From the NCBI RefSeq assembly GCF_020423045.1, contig NZ_CP081943.1, positions 4,216,001-4,280,000 on the forward strand: DNA of 64,000 bases. Direction: 5' to 3'. The notes under the pieces are model-generated. The model did not search any database, was not told the origin of the DNA, and saw only the letters and a list, made by a program, of their open reading frames with translations. This document shows, piece after piece, positions 18,521 through 26,889 of this stretch; position 1 is the first letter of the stretch, and every line of letters begins with the position of its first letter. Origin of the DNA: Pseudomonas sp. MM213. Lineage in GTDB: Bacteria; Pseudomonadota; Gammaproteobacteria; Pseudomonadales; Pseudomonadaceae. Both the position numbers and the translations under genes were made by a program.

Positions 18521-19438
18521 TTAGGGCTGTGGCGGTTTCTTGAAGACGTAGAACAGGTTCGGCTCGCTCACCAGGTACATCGTGCCGTCGTCATCCATGG
18601 CGATCCCTTCCGCTTGCGGCACCGTCTTCTGCAACCCCTGACGCCCCTTGTTCAGTGACATGGTGCTCAGCGGACGCCCGTCCACATCCAGTTCAAGAAT
18701 CAGTCGCGACTCGTCGGACAGCGCCAGTAGATGGCCGCTGCGCTCATCGTATTGCAGGCTCGACAGGTCTCGCACAAACATCCCGGCATCGCGCTTGGGG
18801 TTGTTGACCACGTGCACCGCATAGGATTTTTCCGGGTTGTAATGCGGAAAGCCCTGCACTTCGTAGATCAGCATCGGGTCGCGCTCCTTGGCGACAAACA
18901 GCCGCTTGCCCACCGAATCGTAGGCCAGGCCTTCAAAACCCTTGTTGCTGCTCATGTGCACGCCGAGGGTTATCTGCTCGGCATCCGCCGCGTCGAGGAA
19001 CGTCGTGTCCTTCTCCAGATGAATCTTGATCAGCCGCTGCTGACGCTCGTCGGTGATGACGTAAGTGTCGGCGCTGATGAATTCCACCGCTTCCGGATCA
19101 CCGAAGCCGACCAGCGCGATGCGCTGAAGGATCTGACCTTCCAGCGACAGCTCGATCAGCTCGGAGTTTTTATTGGTGACGGTGAACAGGCTTTTGCGGA
19201 CCGGATCGAAGGTCAGCGCTGACACATCGTCGTCCAGGCCTTCGATGACCCGACCCTCAATGACAACCTGATAGTGATCCAGTCCGATCGACTGGGCGCT
19301 TTCTGCCTGCCAAAGCGTATGCAGATTGAACCAGGCCCGCTCAAACAGACGCAGGTGTTGGCCGAACGCAACCAGCACGGTCAGCGCGATCACCGAGAGA
19401 ATCAGGATCAGGGGTTTGGGGCGGGCAAGTCGGCGCAT
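18521..19438 (-). CDS. SdiA-regulated (YjiK-like) domain protein, copy A
   Basis: A 305-residue protein with one N-terminal membrane anchor (about residues 9-27) and a beta-propeller-like periplasmic domain of the SdiA-regulated/YjiK family. Repeated blade phrases are visible, such as LTFDPVRKSLFTVTNKN and LAYDSVGKRLFVAKERDP. It ends with YLVSEPNLFYVFKK. The role is unknown; a YVTN-type propeller suggests binding of a ligand or a cell-surface partner. It is the second of two tandem paralogues. Confidence 0.82.
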   Translation of the reverse strand: MRRLARPKPLILILSVIALTVLVAFGQHLRLFERAWFNLHTLWQAESAQSIGLDHYQVVIEGRVIEGLDDDVSALTFDPVRKSLFTVTNKNSELIELSLEGQILQRIALVGFGDPEAVEFISADTYVITDERQQRLIKIHLEKDTTFLDAADAEQITLGVHMSSNKGFEGLAYDSVGKRLFVAKERDPMLIYEVQGFPHYNPEKSYAVHVVNNPKRDAGMFVRDLSSLQYDERSGHLLALSDESRLILELDVDGRPLSTMSLNKGRQGLQKTVPQAEGIAMDDDGTMYLVSEPNLFYVFKKPPQP

Positions 19439-19547
19439 TCAGGCAAGCTCGGAATCAGGACGGGCGGATGAAATACCACGGCAGTCTGAATTGAAGCTTA
19501 AAGGCCGTTGGGTTGGCCCTACAACTGAGCGTCGCGTTTCCTACACA

Positions 19548-19599
19548 TTCGCGGATCAAGATCGCAGATCAAGGTCGCGAATCAAGCTCGCGAATCAGT
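19548..19599. repeat. Four-unit 13-bp tandem repeat overlapping a stop codon
   Basis: Units at 19548, 19561, 19574 and 19587 follow the consensus NTCGCGRATCAAG with one or two changes each. The last unit contains the stop codon of the upstream paralogue (19595-19597), so the array lies in the untranslated gap between the two SdiA-regulated-like genes. Confidence 0.85.
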
Positions 19600-20524
19600 G
19601 CTGCTTTTCGAATCGGTAGAACAGGTTCGGCTCGCTCACCATGTACAGCGTGCCCGCCTCGTCCATGGTCACGCCTTCGGCGCGGGGAATGGTCTTCTTC
19701 AGGCCATTGAAACCACCCAGCAAGGTCATGAAACTGACCTGCTCGCCCTTCTCGTCCAGCTCCAGCAGCAAGTGGGAATCAGCGGACAACACCAGCGTAT
19801 GGCCGGTGCGCGGGTCGATGGCCAAGGCCGACAGGTTGCGGATGTCCAGCGCATCACTGGCCAGCTTCTGCTTGTCGCCGGTGAGTGTCAGGCCGTCGGC
19901 GCTTTTCCAGGTGAACAGCGCCGGTGGACGCTCCTCACCCAGCAGCATGTGTTGATTGCGCGCATCCCAGACGACCGCTTCGAACGCTTTGTTCTGGTCT
20001 TTCGACGGACCGAGGTCGTACTTGGGGAAGTTGGCGATGTTCAGCTCGCGGGTATCGGCGTCGACCTTGACGATGCTCAGCAAATGCTCACGCTCATCGA
20101 CAATGGCCAGCAGACCGTTGCCCATGACCGTCACGCCTTCCGGGTTGCTCCAGCCCACCAAGGGCATTTTGCGCAGCACTTCACCCTGCAGGTCCAGTTC
20201 GACCAGGAACGGGTTTTTACCCATCACCGAGAACAGGGTTTTGGTTTGCGGGTTGTAGGCCAAGTCGGACGCTTCGTCCTTTTCCATCCCCGGCAGTAGC
20301 TTGGCATCGATCACCGCCCGGTAATCCGGGAGCCAGATACTTTCCTGGCGTTCAGCCGGGCTTTCGAAACGCTCCAGCACCCAGAGCACCCCGCGGTCAT
20401 CCCAATGCATGGCAAAGGCAAGGCCATACGCGGCGGCCGCGACCAGCAAAAGCCAGGCATACCAACGCATGAAAAAGCGCGGGCGACGGGCAGTTTTAAG
20501 CGTGGGCAGCGATTGGATGGCCAT
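19595..20524 (-). CDS. SdiA-regulated (YjiK-like) domain protein, copy B
   Basis: A 309-residue paralogue of the next gene downstream. It has a membrane anchor near residues 22-40 and a YjiK-type propeller domain (LAYNPQTKTLFSVMGKNP, then LLAIVDEREHLLSIVKVD). The C-terminal phrase YMVSEPNLFYRFEKQH matches the paralogue's almost exactly. Tandem position and shared ends point to a local duplication. It is the first gene of the pair, so the promoter should lie in 20525-20685. Confidence 0.82.
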   Translation of the reverse strand: MAIQSLPTLKTARRPRFFMRWYAWLLLVAAAAYGLAFAMHWDDRGVLWVLERFESPAERQESIWLPDYRAVIDAKLLPGMEKDEASDLAYNPQTKTLFSVMGKNPFLVELDLQGEVLRKMPLVGWSNPEGVTVMGNGLLAIVDEREHLLSIVKVDADTRELNIANFPKYDLGPSKDQNKAFEAVVWDARNQHMLLGEERPPALFTWKSADGLTLTGDKQKLASDALDIRNLSALAIDPRTGHTLVLSADSHLLLELDEKGEQVSFMTLLGGFNGLKKTIPRAEGVTMDEAGTLYMVSEPNLFYRFEKQH

Positions 20525-20685
20525 CAGGGGATGCGTTCCAGAAATTCAGGCTAAGGGTAATAGCACAATTGGGACCGGCTCAGACGCCAGAAGCCCGGGA
20601 ATTATCCAGACAAGATGTGAAAAAAACGGGAAATGGCGGGATTGCCCTGCATGAGCGCCGCTTTCTTCAGATCGGAACACAATCC

Positions 20686-20781
20686 CCTGTAGGAGCCGGC
20701 TTGCTGGCGATGGCGGTGTAACCTTCAACATCTCTATCGAATGTTGTACCGCTATCGCCAGCAAGCCGGCTCCTACAGGGG
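20686..20781. repeat. REP doublet, GTAGGAGCCGGCTTGCTGGCGAT family, outward type
   Basis: Same arms as the element at 18413-18506. The spacer contains AACCTTCAACATCTC and GAATGTTG, which can pair with each other. It lies just downstream of the FAH-family gene stop. Confidence 0.9.
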
Positions 20782-20788
20782 GTTTGTG

Positions 20789-21454
20789 TTAGCGGACGCT
20801 GCTGGTGAAGCTGCTCGCGCCTGGCAGTTCCAGAACGATTTCGTCACCCACATTCAGCGGGCCGACACCGACCGGCGTGCCAGTCAGGATCACGTCGCCA
20901 GCCTGCAGCGAAAAGCAGCCGGCCATGTGCTGGATCATTGGCACGATCGGGTTGAGCATCGCGCTGCTGTTGCCGTCCTGGCGCACTTCGCCGTTGATGG
21001 TCAGGCGGATGCCGATGTCGGTCAGGTCGGCAAAGATGCTGCCGGATACGAACGGGGCAATCACTGCCGCACCGTCGAAGGACTTGGCGATTTCCCACGG
21101 CAGGCCTTTGGACTTCAGCTCTGCCTGCTTGTCACGCAGGGTCAGGTCCAGCGCTGGAGCGAAACCGGAAATAGCATCAAGGACTTCTTCACGGCTTGGC
21201 TTGGTCGACAATGGCTTGCCGATCAACACCGCGATTTCGGCCTCGTAGTGCACTGAACCGCGCTCGGTCGGAATGCTGAAACCGCCTTCCAGCGGCACGA
21301 CGCAACTGCCTGGCTTGATGAACAGCAGGGGCTCCGTTGGCACCGGGTTGTCCAGTTCCTTGGCGTGTTCGGCGTAGTTGCGGCCGATGCAAACCACTTT
21401 GCCCAATGGGAAGTGGATGCGTGTACCGTCGACATACTGGTGCTGATAGCTCAT
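20789..21454 (-). CDS. Fumarylacetoacetate hydrolase family protein
   Basis: A 221-residue FAH-superfamily enzyme. The metal-binding residues are visible in the stretch SVHYEAEIAVLIGKPL (the first two Glu ligands), with the downstream Asp in FAPALDLTLRDKQ. The substrate-side GTPVGVGPLNVGD region closes the fold. Short single-domain members act as acylpyruvases or oxaloacetate decarboxylases. The substrate is not determined here. It lies 37 bases downstream of the D2HGDH gene on the same strand, so a role in 2-oxo acid clean-up is plausible but inferred. Confidence 0.86.
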   Translation of the reverse strand: MSYQHQYVDGTRIHFPLGKVVCIGRNYAEHAKELDNPVPTEPLLFIKPGSCVVPLEGGFSIPTERGSVHYEAEIAVLIGKPLSTKPSREEVLDAISGFAPALDLTLRDKQAELKSKGLPWEIAKSFDGAAVIAPFVSGSIFADLTDIGIRLTINGEVRQDGNSSAMLNPIVPMIQHMAGCFSLQAGDVILTGTPVGVGPLNVGDEIVLELPGASSFTSSVR

Positions 21455-21491
21455 TGACCGACTCCTGGTTCGTAGCGCTTAAGTTCGAAAA

Positions 21492-22886
21492 TCAAACAGC
21501 AAAAATCTTGCCCGGGTTCATGATGCCGTTCGGATCGAACACCGCCTTGACCGCTTTCATGTACTCGATCTCAACCGGGGAGCGGCTGTAGGTCAAGTAG
21601 TCACGCTTGGTCATGCCCACGCCGTGTTCGGCGGAAATCGAGCCGTTGTACTTCTCGACGGTTTCGAACACCCACTTGTTCACGGTCGCGCACTTGGCGA
21701 AGAACTCGTCCTTGCTCAGGTCATCCGGCTTGAGGATGTTCAAGTGCAGGTTGCCGTCACCGATGTGGCCGAACCAGACGATTTCGAAGTCCGGATAGTG
21801 TTCGCCGACGATCGCATCGATTTCCTTCAGGAACGCCGGGACTTTCGACACAGTGACCGAAATGTCGTTTTTGTACGGCGTCCAGTGGGAGATGGTTTCG
21901 GAAATGTATTCGCGCAGTTTCCAAAGGTTTTGCAGCTGGGTTTCGCTCTGGCTCATCACGCCATCCAGCACCCAGCCCTGCTCCACGCAATGCTCGAAGG
22001 TTTCCAGCGCGTGGTTGGCCACTTCTTCAGTGGTCGCTTCGAATTCCAGCAGCGCGTAGAACGGGCAGTCGGTTTCAAACGGCGCCGGCACGTCACCGCG
22101 CCCCATGACCTTGGCCAGGGCTTTGTCGGAGAAGAATTCGAACGCGGTCAGGTCAAGTTTGCTCTGGAACGCGTGCAATACCGGCATGATCGAGTCGAAA
22201 TCGGCAGTGCCAAGCACCATCGCGGTGAGGTTTTTCGGCGCCCGGTCCAGACGCATGGTCGCTTCGACCACAAACCCGAGGGTGCCTTCAGCGCCGATGA
22301 ACAGCTGACGCATGTCGTAGCCGGTGGCGTTCTTGATCAGGTCGCGGTTCAGTTCCAGCACGTCACCCTTGCCGGTGACCACTTTCATGCCGGCGACCCA
22401 GTTACGGGTCATGCCGTAGCGAATTACCTTGATCCCGCCGGCATTGGTGCCGATATTGCCGCCAATCTGACTCGATCCTGCGGAAGCAAAGTCCACCGGG
22501 TAGTACAGGCCTTTTTCTTCGGCGACGTTCTGCAAATGCTCGGTCACGACGCCCGGCTGACACACGGCGGTGCGGTCGGTGAGGTTCACGTCGAGGATCT
22601 GGTTCATATAGTCGAAGGACACGACCACTTCGCCATTGGCGGCCACCGCAGCGGCAGAAAGCCCGGTGCGCCCGCCGGACGGCACCAGCGCCACCTTGTG
22701 TTTATTGGCCCACAAAACGATGGCCTGGACCTGCTCGGTGGTCTTCGGGAACACGATGGCGGTCGGGGCCGGGGCGAAATGCTTGGTCCAATCCTTGCCG
22801 TAAGCGTTCAGGGAGTCGGCATCGGTCAGTACCTTGCCAGGCTCGACCAGGGTCTTCAGTTCATCAATCAGGGCAGGATTGGTCAT
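21492..22886 (-). CDS. D-2-hydroxyglutarate dehydrogenase (FAD-linked, D-lactate dehydrogenase-type)
   Basis: A 464-residue flavoprotein with an FAD-binding PCMH domain (about residues 38-220; PSGGRTGLSAAAVA and GGNIGTNAGGIKVIRYGM) and a C-terminal FAD-oxidase domain. The latter includes the HIGDGNLHLNI metal site and the SAEHGVGMTKR end motif. It oxidises D-2-hydroxyglutarate to 2-oxoglutarate. In pseudomonads this enzyme re-oxidises the product formed when SerA reduces 2-oxoglutarate, pulling serine synthesis forward, and here serA is divergent from it. The start at 22886 matches homologues; ATGs at 22910 and 22916 are alternatives, with AGG better spaced for 22910. Confidence 0.9.
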   Translation of the reverse strand: MTNPALIDELKTLVEPGKVLTDADSLNAYGKDWTKHFAPAPTAIVFPKTTEQVQAIVLWANKHKVALVPSGGRTGLSAAAVAANGEVVVSFDYMNQILDVNLTDRTAVCQPGVVTEHLQNVAEEKGLYYPVDFASAGSSQIGGNIGTNAGGIKVIRYGMTRNWVAGMKVVTGKGDVLELNRDLIKNATGYDMRQLFIGAEGTLGFVVEATMRLDRAPKNLTAMVLGTADFDSIMPVLHAFQSKLDLTAFEFFSDKALAKVMGRGDVPAPFETDCPFYALLEFEATTEEVANHALETFEHCVEQGWVLDGVMSQSETQLQNLWKLREYISETISHWTPYKNDISVTVSKVPAFLKEIDAIVGEHYPDFEIVWFGHIGDGNLHLNILKPDDLSKDEFFAKCATVNKWVFETVEKYNGSISAEHGVGMTKRDYLTYSRSPVEIEYMKAVKAVFDPNGIMNPGKIFAV

Positions 22887-23089
22887 CGACAGAACTCTCG
22901 AACAATTCATGGTCATCCTGAGAACGCTTCACGTCGCAGGAATGAGTGTTTGCGGGGCGCTTATGCTAGCATACCGACCCCGCAGGATAGTGCCCAACGG
23001 CTGTTCTGCGGCGACGGCTGTCGTGCCGTCGGGGTCAGCGTCTGTTGACCATTTCCTGCCATTTTTCTCCGGGATACAGGTTTACGCAG

Positions 23090-24319
23090 ATGAGCAAGAC
23101 TTCTCTCGATAAGAGCAAGATCAAGTTCCTTCTTCTCGAAGGCGTCCACCAATCGGCTGTCGACGTTCTCAAGTCGGCGGGCTACACCAGCATCGAGTAC
23201 CTCACGGGTTCTCTGCCGGAAGCCCAGCTGAAGGAAAAGATCGCTGATGCTCACTTCATCGGCATTCGCTCCCGCACTCAACTGACCGAAGAGATCTTCG
23301 ATCACGCGAAGAAGCTCGTCGCTGTAGGTTGTTTCTGCATCGGCACCAACCAGGTTGACCTGAACGCTGCCCGCGAACGCGGCATCGCAGTGTTCAACGC
23401 TCCGTACTCCAACACTCGCTCCGTTGCCGAGCTGGTGCTGGCCGAAGCGATCCTGTTGCTGCGCGGCATCCCTGAGAAGAACGCTTCCTGCCACCGTGGC
23501 GGCTGGATCAAAAGCGCGGCCAACTCCTTCGAAATCCGTGGCAAGAAGCTCGGCATCGTCGGTTATGGCTCGATCGGTACGCAACTGTCGGTCCTGGCTG
23601 AAGGCCTGGGCATGCAGGTGTACTTCTACGACACCGTGACCAAGCTGCCTCTGGGTAACGCGACCCAGGTCGGCAACCTGCACGAACTGCTGGGCATGTC
23701 CGACATCGTCACCCTGCACGTTCCGGAAACCGCTGCGACCCAGTGGATGATCGGCGAGCAGGAAATCCGCGCCATCAAGAAGGGCGGCATCCTGATCAAC
23801 GCCGCTCGCGGCACTGTGGTCGAACTGCAAGCCCTGGCAGACGCGATCAAGGACAAGCACCTGATCGGCGCGGCCATCGACGTATTCCCGGTGGAGCCAC
23901 GCTCCAACGACGAAGAGTTCGAAAGCCCGCTGCGTGGCCTGGACAACGTGATCCTGACCCCGCACATCGGTGGTTCCACCGCTGAAGCGCAAGCCAACAT
24001 CGGCCTGGAAGTGGCCGAGAAACTGGTCAAGTACAGCGACAACGGTACGTCGGTATCGTCCGTGAACTTCCCGGAAGTGGCCCTGCCGGCTCACCCTGGC
24101 AAGCACCGTCTGCTGCACATCCACGAGAACATTCCGGGTGTGATGAGCGAGATCAACAAGGTCTTCGCCGAAAACGGCATCAACATCTCCGGTCAGTTCC
24201 TGCAGACCAACGAGAAAGTCGGCTACGTGGTGATCGACGTAGACGCCGAGTACTCGGACCTGGCGCAACAGAAGCTGCAACACGTCAACGGCACCATCCG
24301 TAGCCGTGTGTTGTTCTGA
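23090..24319 (+). CDS. serA: D-3-phosphoglycerate dehydrogenase
   Basis: A 409-residue enzyme for the first step of serine synthesis. The Rossmann domain has GIVGYGSIGTQLSVLAE for NAD, the catalytic Arg, Glu and His lie in the region up to TPHIGGST, and a C-terminal ACT domain (about residues 335-409) gives serine feedback. The form is the E. coli-like type that can also reduce 2-oxoglutarate. ATG 23090 gives the standard MSKTSLDKSKIKFLLLEG terminus; the open frame extends 15 codons further upstream without support. A terminator follows at 24336. Confidence 0.95.
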   Translation: MSKTSLDKSKIKFLLLEGVHQSAVDVLKSAGYTSIEYLTGSLPEAQLKEKIADAHFIGIRSRTQLTEEIFDHAKKLVAVGCFCIGTNQVDLNAARERGIAVFNAPYSNTRSVAELVLAEAILLLRGIPEKNASCHRGGWIKSAANSFEIRGKKLGIVGYGSIGTQLSVLAEGLGMQVYFYDTVTKLPLGNATQVGNLHELLGMSDIVTLHVPETAATQWMIGEQEIRAIKKGGILINAARGTVVELQALADAIKDKHLIGAAIDVFPVEPRSNDEEFESPLRGLDNVILTPHIGGSTAEAQANIGLEVAEKLVKYSDNGTSVSSVNFPEVALPAHPGKHRLLHIHENIPGVMSEINKVFAENGINISGQFLQTNEKVGYVVIDVDAEYSDLAQQKLQHVNGTIRSRVLF

Positions 24320-24335
24320 TAGCGACTTGAGCGAC

Positions 24336-24365
24336 AAAAAAGGAGACCTTCGGGTCTCCTTTTTC
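24336..24365. terminator. Bidirectional intrinsic terminator after serA
   Basis: AGGAGACC, loop TTCG, GGTCTCCT, with A5-6 on one side and T5 on the other. The stem is perfect and has a stable UUCG-type tetraloop. It lies between serA and the convergent DUF4399 gene and can serve both. Confidence 0.93.
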
Positions 24366-24381
24366 TTGGGCGCGACTAACG

Positions 24382-24807
24382 TTACTTAACGTTGACGGTG
24401 ATTTTCTCGGAGAGGATCGGCGGATCGAACGGCATGTGGTTGCTATCGCCAAGTTCGAGTTGCAAGGTGTGCTTGCCGGGCGTCAGCGTTACTTCAGCCT
24501 GAGTTTGCGCGTTGCCGAAATGCTGGTGGTTGGCATCTTTGGGGATCGGCGCACCGGCGGCTGGCAACTCATCGACATCAATCAACAAGTGGTGATGACC
24601 GGTGTTCTTGGTGGGATCACCCGCCGGGGCCAGCGCAATGTTCTCGACAGCGAACTTGACGACGACAGTCTGCGGGACCGTCGCACCGTCTTCAGGAGAA
24701 ACGATGGACACTTCAGCACCCTTGGGTGCCGGCGTAGCCGCACTGGCCAGCACCGAAACACCCATCAGCAGGCCAGCCAGCGCAGCACGTGACATAAAGG
24801 TTTTCAT
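24382..24807 (-). CDS. DUF4399-type secreted protein
   Basis: A 141-residue protein with a clear signal peptide (residues 1-23, ending LASAA). The mature domain is an immunoglobulin-like beta fold, with SIVSPEDGATVP and a His cluster in NTGHHHLLIDVDELP and ANHQHFGNAQ. These fit DUF4399, a predicted periplasmic domain. The His residues could bind metal; that is inference. ATG 24807 was chosen for the strong GGAGAAGAGA before it and because the signal peptide begins there. Confidence 0.8.
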   Translation of the reverse strand: MKTFMSRAALAGLLMGVSVLASAATPAPKGAEVSIVSPEDGATVPQTVVVKFAVENIALAPAGDPTKNTGHHHLLIDVDELPAAGAPIPKDANHQHFGNAQTQAEVTLTPGKHTLQLELGDSNHMPFDPPILSEKITVNVK

Positions 24808-24943
24808 TCTCTTCTCCAGTTTTTTCGTAAAATCCATGTGACCATGACAACTTCATGGCCATTCGTTGTCGAAGGCACTCGACAACCATAGCAAAGCGAG
24901 CCTGAACCAGCGCATCGCGATAAATGTATTCAAAGGAGTGACC

Positions 24944-25528
24944 ATGCGCTTTTTGCCTGGCCTGATCTGCCTGCTACCCCTTTTGAGCCCTTTGGCTCAT
25001 GCCGAACTGATTGACGATGTAAACGACCGCGGTGAATTGCGAATTGCCCTTGAGGCTAATACACCACCTTTCAATTTCAAGGACGATGGCCAACTCTCGG
25101 GCTTCGAAGTCGAATTGGGCCAACTGCTGGCCAATGAACTGGATGTAAGGGCCGACTTCGTCGTCACCGATTCCAGCGATCTGTTGACCGGCGTTGAAAG
25201 CGGCAAGTACGACATCGCCATCAATCACATAACAGAGACTCCGGCGCTCAAGGATCGTTTCGACTTCAGCGAACCTTACATTCACACCGATGCGCATTTG
25301 ATCGCGCAGAAAGAAGAGCCGCGTTCAATCCTGTTGGTGCAGTCGCTGACGCAAGAAAAGCCGAAAGCCGCCCCGGCCGAGAACCTGGCCATTCCGTTTC
25401 AGAAAGGGAACCCGGCGTTTCATGCCAGCCTGGAGAACGCGTTGCAGCGGATAAAGGCGGATGGGCGACTGGAGGCACTGGAGAAGAAATGGTTTGGGGC
25501 GGATGCCGCCGAGATACCGAAACCCTAA
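24944..25528 (+). CDS. Shortened family-3 solute-binding protein
   Basis: A 194-residue secreted protein. A signal peptide (residues 1-20, ending AHA) is followed by lobe 1 of an amino-acid-type binding protein: LIDDVNDRGELRIALEANTP, then GFEVELGQLLANELDV and DIAINHITETPALKDRFDFS. After HLIAQKEE the usual second lobe is missing and the chain jumps to the C-terminal helix (ENALQRIKADGRLEALEKKW). Full family members have about 230-260 residues. No permease or ATPase is adjacent. It may be a stable small family variant or a decayed transporter part. ATG 24944 follows AAAGGAGTG. Confidence 0.75.
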   Translation: MRFLPGLICLLPLLSPLAHAELIDDVNDRGELRIALEANTPPFNFKDDGQLSGFEVELGQLLANELDVRADFVVTDSSDLLTGVESGKYDIAINHITETPALKDRFDFSEPYIHTDAHLIAQKEEPRSILLVQSLTQEKPKAAPAENLAIPFQKGNPAFHASLENALQRIKADGRLEALEKKWFGADAAEIPKP

Positions 25529-25562
25529 GACCACGGACGATCATATTGATCACCGCGATCCC

Positions 25563-25656
25563 CCTGTAGGAGCCGGCTTGCTGGCGATAGCGGTTTAACA
25601 TTCAACAATTGCGCTGACTGTTACACCGCTATCGCCAGCAAGCCGGCTCCTACAAG
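25563..25656. repeat. REP doublet, GTAGGAGCCGGCTTGCTGGCGAT family, outward type
   Basis: Arms as in the other members of this family. The spacer reads TTTAACATTCAACAATTG followed by CGCTGACTG. It lies between the convergent binding-protein and DUF523 genes. Confidence 0.9.
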
Positions 25657-25666
25657 GGATTTGCGT

Positions 25667-26146
25667 TCAGAGTTGCAGTGCAGCGGCGGCTTCAGCCAGT
25701 TCCAGTTCGCTGAAGACCTGCACGCCATGGCGCTTGAGCAACGCCGCCGTCACGCCTTCGCCGCTGACTTTCACGCCGCTGAACGTGCCGTCATAGGTCA
25801 ACAGGTTGCCGCAGGATGGGCTGTTGGCCTTGAGCACAGCGATGCGGATGTTGTGTTTCTGTACCAGCTCCAGCGCCTGGTAAGCACCGCTCAGAAACTG
25901 CGCACTGACATCCTCGCCCTCGGTGGTAATCACCGCCGCCTGCCCCGCCAGCACGTCACCGCCCTGCCCGCCCGGAATCTCCGCCGCCGCCCGTGGCGTC
26001 GGCAAGCCACCGGCAACTTCCGGACACAACGGCACGACGCGACCTTCGTCGACCCACTGTTGAAGCTGATCGAACGGCCCGCTGGCACCGCCGTCGTAAC
26101 GCACGCGGTGGCCGAGCAGACAGCGACTTACCAAAATTTTCTGCAT
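25667..26146 (-). CDS. DUF523 cysteine-rich protein
   Basis: A 159-residue protein of the DUF523 family. The conserved cysteines are in SRCLLGHRVRYDG, VPLCPEVAGGLPTPR and KANSPSCG, the three hallmark segments. These could bind a metal or cluster, but the biochemical role is unknown to me. ATG 26146 lies 3 bases past the stop of the 2OG-oxygenase gene, so the two are a tightly coupled pair. The frame stays open upstream, but that region is the neighbour's coding sequence. Confidence 0.85.
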   Translation of the reverse strand: MQKILVSRCLLGHRVRYDGGASGPFDQLQQWVDEGRVVPLCPEVAGGLPTPRAAAEIPGGQGGDVLAGQAAVITTEGEDVSAQFLSGAYQALELVQKHNIRIAVLKANSPSCGNLLTYDGTFSGVKVSGEGVTAALLKRHGVQVFSELELAEAAAALQL

Positions 26147-26148
26147 GA

Positions 26149-26781
26149 TCAGAACGGCTCGTTGCCACGACGCCGGAACCAGCCGGTCAACGACAGGCGA
26201 TCGCGGGTCGCGGGCAGAACTTCGTGGGGCACTTCGCCCGACAGGAACACCACCAGGCATCCGCCGGTGGGCACCACATCGTATTCGACGCCTTCCTTGA
26301 GGTACATGCGCAACTGACCACCGTGCTCCGGCAACCAGGCGTCGTTGAGGTAGACCACCGCCGAGACCATGCGCCGATCATCGTCGCGAAAGCGGTCGAC
26401 ATGCTTGAGGTAGAAAGCGCCGGGCGGGTACATCGCGAAATGGCTTTCAAAGTCTTCGAGGCCCAGATACAACCCGCGATTCAATGCCTCGCGCAGGCTG
26501 TCCATCAACTGCAGATAGCTGTCGCAAGCCAGGGCCTGACCCGGCTCGATCCACTGGATTCGGTCGCCGCGAATTCCCTCGCGAATCTCCGATGTCGGCC
26601 CGCGGCCCACGGCGGCCGGGGCCAATTCACCCTCGGCGGCACGTTTACGGCACTCAGCCGCCAGTTCTTGGGTCAGACCCAAAGGCAGGAAAATGTTCTG
26701 CTGCGACCACCCGCGTTCGGCCAGGTCGTCGACGATACGTAACAGCAGCGGGTGATCAGAGGGTATTCGCATGGCGCGCAT
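26149..26781 (-). CDS. 2-oxoglutarate/Fe(II) oxygenase, prolyl-4-hydroxylase-like
   Basis: A 210-residue double-stranded beta-helix oxygenase. The facial triad is His127 and Asp129 (in YLKHVDRFRDDDRR) and His186 (SGEVPHEVLP), with Arg195 placed to bind the 2-oxoglutarate carboxylate. The layout resembles the PHD/EGLN group, including the Pseudomonas prolyl hydroxylase that modifies EF-Tu. That target is inferred, not visible here. Oxygen, iron and 2-oxoglutarate dependence would make it an oxygen-responsive modifier. It is cotranscribed with the DUF523 gene. Confidence 0.85.
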   Translation of the reverse strand: MRAMRIPSDHPLLLRIVDDLAERGWSQQNIFLPLGLTQELAAECRKRAAEGELAPAAVGRGPTSEIREGIRGDRIQWIEPGQALACDSYLQLMDSLREALNRGLYLGLEDFESHFAMYPPGAFYLKHVDRFRDDDRRMVSAVVYLNDAWLPEHGGQLRMYLKEGVEYDVVPTGGCLVVFLSGEVPHEVLPATRDRLSLTGWFRRRGNEPF

Positions 26782-26889
26782 AGTATTCCTGTGCCGGAAA
26801 ATCCGACAGAGCCGCGCGGCGGCTTGATACGAATTCTCGACAAGTCCCTATGCCACACGGAGAATAGTCGCCTGCTGACAGGAGTCCCT

